From positions 1 to 6,723 of the forward strand of contig DAOVQV010000082.1 in the NCBI GenBank assembly GCA_030628445.1: 6,723 nt of DNA, read 5' to 3'. The DNA comes from Phycisphaerae bacterium. GTDB taxonomy: Bacteria > Planctomycetota > Phycisphaerae > SM23-33. Under the pieces are notes generated by a model that worked only from the letters and a program-made list of their open reading frames with translations, searched no databases and was not told where the DNA came from. Positions 1-5,782 of this stretch are shown here, in pieces. Numbering within the stretch: the stretch's first letter is position 1; each line of letters opens with the position of its first letter. Made by a program: the position numbers and the translations under genes.

Positions 1-1
1 C

Positions 2-1750
2 CTTATGGGGCCTTTTCGCAAGGGGCGGGCCAGCGCGATCCACAGAGCACTGCGTGGGTTGGGGCGCCAGAACCACCTGGACTATCCCGAGACCGTCAAG
101 CGCATCGGACCGACCTGGCGGTTCGCCGAGCGCGTCGCGGCCGAGCGCGGCGTCGACCTGCCAAGGGCCGTCCAGAAGATTCGCAGACGTGTCGAGACCA
201 TTCGAGAAAAGATCAAATGCACCCCGCGAGAGGCATATCAGCCGCACCCGATCCTCAGACAGCTTGATGAGGCCGCGGCCGCCGTCATCAAGAGCGAACT
301 TTTCGGGACGGTCGGTGTGTCCGTCCGGCCCAGCCACAAGCGATCGTATCCTTACGGCGATCTGGCTTGCCACCTGATCGGTCTGACCGGGCCGGTCGAC
401 GCCGGCGAAACCGAGAAGTTTAATCTCTCCGAGCACGATGCGGATTTGCCAACGCGCCTGCGCAGCAATTACCAGTACAGCGATGCTATCGGTAAGAGCG
501 GGGTGGAGAAGATGTGCGAGGGTTCTCTTCGCGGTAAGAGAGGATACCGCAAGTACAATCGGATCGCCGGCGCCGAAGAGCTGTGCACCGAGGTTCCCGC
601 CGCCCACGGTCGGGACGTGCGGGTGACAATCGACATAAAGCTTCAGCAGGCGATCACGCAGGAGTTTCGCGACCGCGGTCAGAATGGCAGCGCCGTGGTC
701 ATCTCGGTCCCCGACGGTGAGGTCCTCGCCCTCGTCTCGGTCCCGACTTATGACCTGAACGAATATCGCAGTATTTACCCGGTGCTGCTGAAGGATGAGG
801 TGGATCTACCTTTGTTGCATCGGGCCGTGGCGAGGCGTTATCCACCTGGCTCGACGGCGAAAGTCATCGCGGCCCTGGCGGGCCTCAGCGGCGGGGTCCT
901 CAGTGCGGACAGTCAGTTCCATTGCAGCGGCCGTCTGTTTCCTGATCACCCGGATCGCTGGCGATGCTGGTCGAGCCGGGGACACGGAACCCTCGATTTG
1001 CTCAACGGGATCAAGCACAGCTGCAACGTCTATTTCTACCACGTTGGCGAACTGGTTGGCGCCGAACAGCTAAGCGCGTGGTTTTCGCTGTTCGGGTTTG
1101 ACCTACCATGCGGGACACACTTACCGGAAGAACGATCCGGACTGGTCCCATCGGAGCAATGGCTGCGAGTCAATCGCAACCGGTCCTTTCGTCGCGGGGA
1201 TGCACGGCTGATGGCGATCGGGCAGGGGGCGATGGAGGTCACACCGCTGCACGTGGCGAATGCAATGGCGACCATCGCCCGGGGCGGCGAGTTTATCTCA
1301 CCGGCAGTTGTCCGGGGAGCGACCGGGCGGCGAGCGGCCCGGCTTCCCATACTCAAGTCGCACATCGACCTGGTCGCCGAAGGGATGTACAGGGCGGTCA
1401 ACGAACGCGGCGGCACCGCTAACAAGGCCTTTTACCCGCCTGGGGTAGCGCCGCTTGGCGTGCTGGTCTGCGGGAAGACCGGGACCGCCGAGACCGCCCC
1501 CCACAGAGTCGACTCCAATGGCGACGGGCGGATTGACAGGACAGACCGGATCGTCCGGAAGGGCAACACGGCATGGTTCGCCGGTTTTGCTCCGCGCGCC
1601 GACCCGCGAATCGCCTTTGCCGTCGCGGTCGAGTACGTATCCGGCGGCGGGTCGATATACGCTGCGCCGATCGCGCGGCAGTTGGTTCTGGTGTCTCAGC
1701 AGCTTGGGTACGTCGGTGCGGGCGAGGATCGCTATGCCGGAAATCGTTAA
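2..1750 (+). CDS. mrdA: Penicillin-binding protein 2 (class B transpeptidase), 5' partial
   Basis: This is a peptidoglycan DD-transpeptidase that crosslinks glycan strands during cell elongation, acting outside the cytoplasmic membrane as partner of RodA. Residues are numbered from the first in-window Met (nt 5). The pedestal region has RSYPYG (113-118), then GKSGVE (163-168). The catalytic motifs are all present: STAK with nucleophile S283 and K286, SCN (339-341) and KTGT (491-494). The frame is open to the left edge. The N-terminal membrane anchor and the early class B motif (RGxIxDRxG) are absent, so the gene starts upstream and the Met at nt 5 is not the real start. Between KTGT and NTAWFAGFAP is an insertion with a calcium-loop pattern (503-514). 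C307, C321, H327 and C340 could form a metal site. The gene overlaps rodA by 17 bp, which suggests translational coupling. The PBP2 assignment rather than FtsI/PBP3 rests mainly on the adjacent rodA and the PBP2-like Cys-containing stretch after SxxK. Confidence 0.93.
   Translation, partial: LMGPFRKGRASAIHRALRGLGRQNHLDYPETVKRIGPTWRFAERVAAERGVDLPRAVQKIRRRVETIREKIKCTPREAYQPHPILRQLDEAAAAVIKSELFGTVGVSVRPSHKRSYPYGDLACHLIGLTGPVDAGETEKFNLSEHDADLPTRLRSNYQYSDAIGKSGVEKMCEGSLRGKRGYRKYNRIAGAEELCTEVPAAHGRDVRVTIDIKLQQAITQEFRDRGQNGSAVVISVPDGEVLALVSVPTYDLNEYRSIYPVLLKDEVDLPLLHRAVARRYPPGSTAKVIAALAGLSGGVLSADSQFHCSGRLFPDHPDRWRCWSSRGHGTLDLLNGIKHSCNVYFYHVGELVGAEQLSAWFSLFGFDLPCGTHLPEERSGLVPSEQWLRVNRNRSFRRGDARLMAIGQGAMEVTPLHVANAMATIARGGEFISPAVVRGATGRRAARLPILKSHIDLVAEGMYRAVNERGGTANKAFYPPGVAPLGVLVCGKTGTAETAPHRVDSNGDGRIDRTDRIVRKGNTAWFAGFAPRADPRIAFAVAVEYVSGGGSIYAAPIARQLVLVSQQLGYVGAGEDRYAGNR
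1721..1727 (+). promoter_or_regulatory. Likely ribosome binding site of rodA
   Basis: GGCGAGG lies 6 nt before the ATG at 1734, inside the last codons of the PBP2 gene. It supports the 1734 start over longer in-frame extensions, which reach back to 1455 and would overlap the PBP2 transpeptidase domain extensively. Confidence 0.5.
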
Positions 1751-2990
1751 GCGGTATTTGCGCTACACCAGCTGGCCGATTATCGCGGCGATGATTGCGC
1801 TTGTGGTAGTCGGGCTGACCGCGATCGACCTAGCCAGCGGCGATTCGCTTAAGCAGGCGATCTACGCCTGCGTCTCGCTGGGGGGCTTTGTCGTTGCGAC
1901 GGTCGTCCCGTACAAGCGGATCGGGCGGGCGGCGTATCCGTTCTTCGCCGCTACCGTCGTGCTGCTGGTGGTCGTGTTCTTCCTCCCGCCGATCAAGCAA
2001 GCCCATCGTTGGATCGACCTGCGCTTCTTCCGCGTCCAGCCCTCCGAGATCGCCAAGCTGGCGTACATACTCATGCTGGGGTGGTACCTGCGGTATCGCG
2101 ATAACTATCGCACGCTTCGCGGGCTTGTCGTGCCATTTGTGCTGACATTCGTCCCGATGGCGCTGATCCTGCCCGAGCCGGACCTCGGTACCACCCTGCT
2201 GTTCCTGCCCACGTTGTTCGTGATGCTGTTTGTCGCCGGCGCGAAGATGAGGCACTTGTTTGGGATCCTCGCAGTCGGCGTGGTGATTCTGCTTGCGCCG
2301 GTCCCGATGAGGGTCCCCTCATCGGGTGCGGTGGTCCCGGACTCACTGACGTATGGGACGTTCGAAAGGTCGGCCGATCGATACGTCCTCACTGCCGCGC
2401 CTGTGGCGATGATGTCCAGGCACCCGCACCAGATCGACCGGGTCGTAGGTTGGCTCAACCAGGGCGAGGAGGACGAAGACGCCCCCGCCGGCGTGACCTA
2501 TCAGTTGATTCGGTCGAAGATGGTTCTGGGTGCGGGCAGATGGACGGGCCGGGGGGCGTGGAACAACTCGGATGCGTTCTTTGGGATCCTCCCTGAGAGG
2601 CACAACGACTTCATCTTCAGCGTTATATGCGGGCAGTGGGGGTTCGCCGGGGCGATGGCCGTGCTTTTCCTCTACGGCGTGATCTTCCTGTTCGGCCTGG
2701 AGATCGCTACGGTTACGCACGATCCGTTCGGGCGCCTTTTGGCGGTGGGGGTCCTGGCGCTTCTGTTTGCGCAGATCTGGATCAACATCGGGATGACGAT
2801 GGGACTCGTCCCGGTAACCGGGATGACCCTGCCGTTGGTAAGCTACGGCGGCTCGTCGCTTGTGGTGAATTGCTTCGCGCTGGGGCTCCTGGTGAACGTT
2901 GGCCAGCGACGGCCTATCCTGCTGGAACCCCGCCCGTTCGAGCACGACCGCAAGAGGGACAGTATCGCCCGGACCCCGAACGCCAGATGA
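1734..2990 (+). CDS. rodA: RodA, SEDS-family peptidoglycan glycosyltransferase
   Basis: RodA is a polytopic inner-membrane protein that polymerises lipid II into glycan strands during lateral wall growth, working with PBP2. The 418-residue product is longer than E. coli RodA (370). SEDS signatures appear in order: HRWIDL (91-96) followed by QPSEIAKLA (102-110), PEPDLGTT (147-154), ERHNDF (288-293) and PLVSYGGSS (367-375). D292 aligns with the essential E. coli D262 in the equivalent ERHTDF motif. About ten hydrophobic segments are visible, beginning near residues 14-31. The RodA rather than FtsW call follows from the adjacent PBP2 gene and the ERHND-type motif. The start was chosen from the SD-like GGCGAGG and the position of the first membrane segment. 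Residues about 194-229 form an insertion relative to E. coli RodA, and the C-terminal tail (about 391-418) is basic. The stop is 38 bp from the end of the convergent DUF5658 gene. Confidence 0.94.
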   Translation: MPEIVKRYLRYTSWPIIAAMIALVVVGLTAIDLASGDSLKQAIYACVSLGGFVVATVVPYKRIGRAAYPFFAATVVLLVVVFFLPPIKQAHRWIDLRFFRVQPSEIAKLAYILMLGWYLRYRDNYRTLRGLVVPFVLTFVPMALILPEPDLGTTLLFLPTLFVMLFVAGAKMRHLFGILAVGVVILLAPVPMRVPSSGAVVPDSLTYGTFERSADRYVLTAAPVAMMSRHPHQIDRVVGWLNQGEEDEDAPAGVTYQLIRSKMVLGAGRWTGRGAWNNSDAFFGILPERHNDFIFSVICGQWGFAGAMAVLFLYGVIFLFGLEIATVTHDPFGRLLAVGVLALLFAQIWINIGMTMGLVPVTGMTLPLVSYGGSSLVVNCFALGLLVNVGQRRPILLEPRPFEHDRKRDSIARTPNAR

Positions 2991-3027
2991 GATCTCGCCC
3001 TTTCGTGCTCGATCCGGTCCGGGCGAT
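2938..3027. repeat. Two interleaved perfect inverted repeats at a convergent gene junction
   Basis: Arm A, TCGAGCACGA (2938-2947), is the exact reverse complement of TCGTGCTCGA (3003-3012). Arm B, ATCGCCCGGACC (2964-2975), is the exact reverse complement of GGTCCGGGCGAT (3016-3027). The order A-B-A'-B' means the stems cannot nest: a transcript could form one or the other, or an open pseudoknot. The element covers the end of rodA and stops just short of the DUF5658 stop codon. It could act as a bidirectional transcription end or 3' stabiliser, but neither side has a U-tract, so an intrinsic terminator is not shown. The repeats are directly visible; the function is inferred. Confidence 0.5.
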
Positions 3028-3028
3028 G

Positions 3029-3466
3029 TCATTTGGGCCGCAGGTAGTACGCCATCCACACGAACGCCAGCGCCGCGTACGCTGTGGCGAGAACCCAGCA
3101 GCCGATCTCGGTGAGAACCCGGCGGCGGTAGATCAAGAATACAACCGAGGCCGGGCACATCAGCAGCAGCTTGAACGTAATCAAGGCAGCGGGACTGTGC
3201 AGAAACAACCGCGCCACGGGATTCAGTTCCTGGAACCCGCCGATGCGCAGCGCCACCAGCGTCAGGATCAAATCGTACATCCCGACGACCCAGACAAGCA
3301 CCAGCAGCAGCACGATGCGCCTCGGGCGGCTCGGGGAGCTGCTCCCCAGCGCCGTTCGGATCGCCCGAATCAACCCGGTGCGGCGCCTGCGATCTTGCTT
3401 CCGGGCGGGGCCGGCGGGATGATATGGAACCTGTTGCCTTTCTCTGGTGGGTGTTGTGTTTGGCAT
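3029..3466 (-). CDS. DUF5658-type small membrane protein
   Basis: The function is unknown. From the ATG at 3466 the product is 145 residues. It has a basic, Arg-rich N-terminus (residues 1-50) and then three hydrophobic segments at about 51-73, 94-113 and 122-141, so it should be an integral membrane protein. The first segment carries an Asp (MYDLILTL, D65), followed by G-F-Q-E-L-N-P (E80, N82, P83). This Asp then ExNP pattern is what I recall of DUF5658 proteins; the assignment is from memory and not from a search. An upstream in-frame ATG at 3508 would add 14 residues, but it has no Shine-Dalgarno and lies upstream of the likely -10 box, so 3466 is preferred. A TTG at 3373 is another possibility, since the N-terminal stretch is low in complexity. 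The gene is convergent with rodA and divergent from the hydrolase gene, so it is probably its own transcription unit. Confidence 0.75.
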   Translation of the reverse strand: MPNTTPTRERQQVPYHPAGPARKQDRRRRTGLIRAIRTALGSSSPSRPRRIVLLLVLVWVVGMYDLILTLVALRIGGFQELNPVARLFLHSPAALITFKLLLMCPASVVFLIYRRRVLTEIGCWVLATAYAALAFVWMAYYLRPK

Positions 3467-3474
3467 CGGCGTGC

Positions 3475-3490
3475 TGGGTATTATATCCCA
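3475..3490. promoter_or_regulatory. AT-rich divergent promoter patch / possible operator
   Basis: An 8 bp block of only A and T is framed by TGGG and CCCA, which stands out in a GC-rich window. Read on the minus strand it contains a perfect TATAAT (3485-3480). A start about 7 nt downstream would leave only a few nucleotides before the ATG at 3466. On the plus strand, TTGGCA (3460-3465) lies 16 nt before TATATC (3482-3487), a weak sigma70-like pair for the hydrolase gene. The TGGG-N8-CCCA symmetry could also be an operator. No good -35 box is seen for the minus-strand promoter. Confidence 0.35.
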
Positions 3491-3494
3491 GGTT

Positions 3495-3501
3495 GAGGTG
3501 G
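3495..3501 (+). promoter_or_regulatory. Ribosome binding site deciding the hydrolase GTG start
   Basis: GAGGTGG lies 8 nt before the GTG at 3510. It is the strongest Shine-Dalgarno match near any candidate start of this gene and favours GTG 3510 over the ATG at 3447 and the ATG at 3525. Confidence 0.6.
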
Positions 3502-3509
3502 AAACCATT

Positions 3510-4418
3510 GTGACTGCAGATGCGATGCTCTTTGGCGCCGTCGAGCTACCGGCCGATCGGGTCCCGCAGAGGACTACCCTGCGCCTATCGGACGGTTACG
3601 AAACCAGCGTCTATGTGCACCGCCCGCCAGGCCGGACCGGCGAGCCCGACGCTCGCCCCGTCCTGTATGTCCACGGGATTCAGTCGCATCCCGGGTGGTT
3701 TGTCGGCTCGGCGGCGCATCTGGCCGACAGCGGCCGGGCCGTCTTTCAGGTTACGCGACGCGGCAGCGGCGACAATCACCGCAATCGCGGCCACGCCGCA
3801 TCTGCCGAGCAGTTGCTGGACGATACGGCCGCGGCCGTTCGGTTTGTAACACAGCAGACCGGATGCGGCAGCGTGCACCTGGTCGGCGTAAGCTGGGGTG
3901 GGAAGCTATTGGCGTGCTTCGCCGCGACGAGACACGACAGTCCAGTCGCTTCACTGACCTTGATCGCGCCCGGGCTCGTCCCGCGCGTCGATGTCAGCGG
4001 GTGGACCAAGGCCGGTATTGCATTGTCGCTTCTGATCGCACCGAAGAAGCGTTTCGAGATCCCCCTGAACGACGTGGCGCTGTTCACCGATAACGAACCC
4101 ATGCGTCAGTATCTTCGGGACGACCCGCTGCGTCTGCTTTGGGCGACGGCGGGGTTCTTCTGGGCGACCCGGGGACTTGACGTGATGTTGTCGCGGGCGG
4201 GTGACGGGGCGATAGCGGTGCCAACGACGGTGTTCGTGGCTGGGCGGGATCGAATCATCGACAACGTGGCGAGCGGCCGCCTGGTCGAGCGACTCACGGG
4301 TGGCCGCGCCGCCGTAAGGCAGTTCGACGCGGCTCACACGCTGGAATTCGAACCGGATGCCCACCCGTTCTACGAAGCTCTTGTTGCAGCCCTTCCCGCC
4401 GGCGAAAGCACCGTCTAA
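3510..4418 (+). CDS. Alpha/beta hydrolase (serine hydrolase fold)
   Basis: This is a predicted soluble serine hydrolase of about 302 residues; the substrate is unknown. A HGIQSH motif (55-60) follows a hydrophobic strand and is the usual oxyanion-side HG. The nucleophile elbow is GVSWGG with S128. The likely acid is D247 in VAGRDRIIDN, and the general base is H276 in AAHTLEFE. The order and spacing fit a complete Ser-Asp-His triad. Residues about 155-235 probably form the cap or lid over the active site. The fold resembles lysophospholipase/monoacylglycerol-lipase-type hydrolases, but this level of detail does not fix a substrate. There is no signal peptide or membrane segment from the GTG start; the extension to ATG 3447 would add a short hydrophobic stretch overlapping the divergent gene. 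The GTG start was chosen for its strong SD. The stop lies 5 bp from that of the convergent glycosyltransferase gene. Confidence 0.88.
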   Translation: MTADAMLFGAVELPADRVPQRTTLRLSDGYETSVYVHRPPGRTGEPDARPVLYVHGIQSHPGWFVGSAAHLADSGRAVFQVTRRGSGDNHRNRGHAASAEQLLDDTAAAVRFVTQQTGCGSVHLVGVSWGGKLLACFAATRHDSPVASLTLIAPGLVPRVDVSGWTKAGIALSLLIAPKKRFEIPLNDVALFTDNEPMRQYLRDDPLRLLWATAGFFWATRGLDVMLSRAGDGAIAVPTTVFVAGRDRIIDNVASGRLVERLTGGRAAVRQFDAAHTLEFEPDAHPFYEALVAALPAGESTV

Positions 4419-4423
4419 GCCGC

Positions 4424-5599
4424 CTAAGAGGTGTACTCCGTGTTCCTCCACACCAGGCGGGCGCCCTTGCGGAGCTTGGAGATCGCCCCCAGCAGGGCCA
4501 GCATCGTAATCCCGCACCCGAGCACGTACGTCCCCGCCAGGTAGCCCTTGGCCCCGATGAGCGGATAGAATCGATAAACGACGGTCAGTTGGATCAGCGC
4601 CGCAGTAAGACCGGCGATTCCGCACGCTCGCCACCACCCGATCGGCTCGACGCCCCCAGCGGCCAGGATAAGCCCTAACGCCGCCGCGAGGTACGGTAAG
4701 AGCCCCATCACCGTAAGCACCGCCAGCGAGGCGATCAGGCGTTTGCGCGTCTCAAACGTCCCATAAAAGATTCGGCTCCACCCGCGAAGGATCCCGCGCA
4801 GACCGCTGTACATCCGCACCGTGTACAACCCGTTCCCGCGAACTACCTGCAGGTTCAATCCGGCCTCCTTGGTCAGCCGGGCCATGTGCATGTCCTCGTT
4901 GACCTTGTTCTTGACCGCCTCGTGCGTCCCGATCGCCTCGTACGTCGAGCGCTTCATCAGCATGAACGCTCCGTTGGCGTAGGCGTTGGGCTTGTCGGGG
5001 TTGTTTACCTTCTCCGGGAGGAACCAGATCATCATCACGCCGCTGCAGACCGGCTGGACCACCTGCTCCCAAAACCCGTGCAGCTCCTGGTTCGGTAAGA
5101 TGCTCAGCAGGTCCGCCTGCGTGTCGCGTGCATATTGCATTGCAACCGACAGGGTCCTGTGCGAGGTTTGTTTACAGTCTGCGTCGATCATGCAAAGCCA
5201 CTCGGCGCCGGCGGTAGCAATCCCGGTTTGCATAGCGTTGTTCTTCCCGCACCAGCCCGCCGGGAGGTCTTTGATGTGGATCACACGGACCCTATCGTCG
5301 GAGGATGCAATCTGCTCGGCGATCTCGCCCGTCGCGTCGTCGCTGCGGTCGTTGCACACGATGACTTCGAATTGTGGATAATCCTGATCCAGCATCGACT
5401 CCAGGCACGGGCCGATGTTTTCGGCTTCGTCCTTTGCAGCCAGGATAACGCTGACAAGCGGGATCTCGCGCGGCGGACCCGGATAGCGTTCCGTCAGCGT
5501 CATCTCCTCTTGCTTGTTGCGCCAGATCAGGTAGTGTCGTGTGGTCCAGACGAGGGCGACGAGGCCCGTCAGTGTGGTGATGATCAGTGCGGGTAACAT
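4424..5599 (-). CDS. Membrane-anchored family 2 glycosyltransferase
   Basis: This is a GT-A fold glycosyltransferase of 391 residues, predicted to transfer a sugar from a nucleotide donor at the cytoplasmic membrane face; acceptor and sugar are unknown. An N-terminal membrane segment (about 3-19) precedes the catalytic domain, which opens with VSVILAAKDEAENI (49-62) and has a nucleotide-binding NDRSDD (83-88). The DxD metal site is DAD (139-141), preceded by PAGWCGKNNA (113-122). A likely catalytic ED is in NEDMHMARL (234-242), and RGWSRIFYG (272-280) occupies the place of the QxxRW-type motif. Three further hydrophobic segments follow (about 288-315, 325-342, 350-372). The layout resembles hopene-associated HpnB and the CrtQ-like glycosyltransferases, but no hopanoid or carotenoid gene is in view, so no symbol is given. 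The start is the only Met before the first membrane segment; its SD is poor (AAGGA 13 nt upstream). It is on the same strand as larC but 183 bp away. Confidence 0.88.
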   Translation of the reverse strand: MLPALIITTLTGLVALVWTTRHYLIWRNKQEEMTLTERYPGPPREIPLVSVILAAKDEAENIGPCLESMLDQDYPQFEVIVCNDRSDDATGEIAEQIASSDDRVRVIHIKDLPAGWCGKNNAMQTGIATAGAEWLCMIDADCKQTSHRTLSVAMQYARDTQADLLSILPNQELHGFWEQVVQPVCSGVMMIWFLPEKVNNPDKPNAYANGAFMLMKRSTYEAIGTHEAVKNKVNEDMHMARLTKEAGLNLQVVRGNGLYTVRMYSGLRGILRGWSRIFYGTFETRKRLIASLAVLTVMGLLPYLAAALGLILAAGGVEPIGWWRACGIAGLTAALIQLTVVYRFYPLIGAKGYLAGTYVLGCGITMLALLGAISKLRKGARLVWRNTEYTS

Positions 5600-5782
5600 C
5601 CTTGTCTGTGTGTCCTTCCGTGTTAGAGCAATTCAAGTTTCATCTGTCGCATTCATGCTGGTTGCGGCTTCGTCTGGCTGCTTCGGCCTGCATCGATCCC
5701 GACGGGACCTGCTTCGGCCTCCTTGCCAGCCTCGTCCTCGCCGACGCCTGAATACGACATCTAAATCTCAAAGTGCTCCAGG
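5600..5782. other. Intergenic spacer between larC and the glycosyltransferase gene
   Basis: No credible gene is visible here. Frames that cross it on either strand are extensions of shadows of larC or of the glycosyltransferase gene. It should hold the glycosyltransferase promoter, but I could not find a -35/-10 pair I would defend; a minus-strand TTGAAT near 5631-5636 lacks a matching -10. It also holds a pair of 12 bp direct repeats. No clear hairpin with a U-tract follows the larC stop. Confidence 0.5.
5678..5720. repeat. Pair of 12 bp direct repeats
   Basis: CTGCTTCGGCCT occurs at 5678-5689 and again at 5709-5720, 31 bp apart start to start, roughly three helical turns. A small symmetric element, TCCCGACGGGA, lies between them. 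The copies are on the upstream side of the glycosyltransferase start. They could be a regulator-binding pair or a chance duplication; nothing else supports a role. Confidence 0.35.

Noticed and set aside
1455..1733. Upstream extension of the rodA frame
   Set aside because: It would overlap the PBP2 catalytic domain, adds a Pro/Arg/Ser-rich stretch unlike RodA, and the ATG at 1734 has an SD-like site and a membrane segment shortly after.
3016..3045. Intrinsic terminator for rodA or the DUF5658 gene
   Set aside because: A 12 bp stem can form, but its loop is 40 nt and no run of T follows on either strand.
2343..3158. Minus-strand open frame of 271 codons opposite rodA
   Set aside because: Antisense to conserved RodA motifs; the product is charged and low in complexity with no recognisable motif.
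2627..3496. Long plus-strand open frame of 289 codons spanning the end of rodA and the DUF5658 gene
   Set aside because: It overlaps strongly supported genes on both strands, and its product is a low-complexity Arg/Pro/Gln-rich string with no domain, typical of a GC-rich shadow frame.
3951..4637. Minus-strand open frame of 228 codons opposite the hydrolase and into the glycosyltransferase
   Set aside because: It overlaps two well-supported genes and shows no motif.
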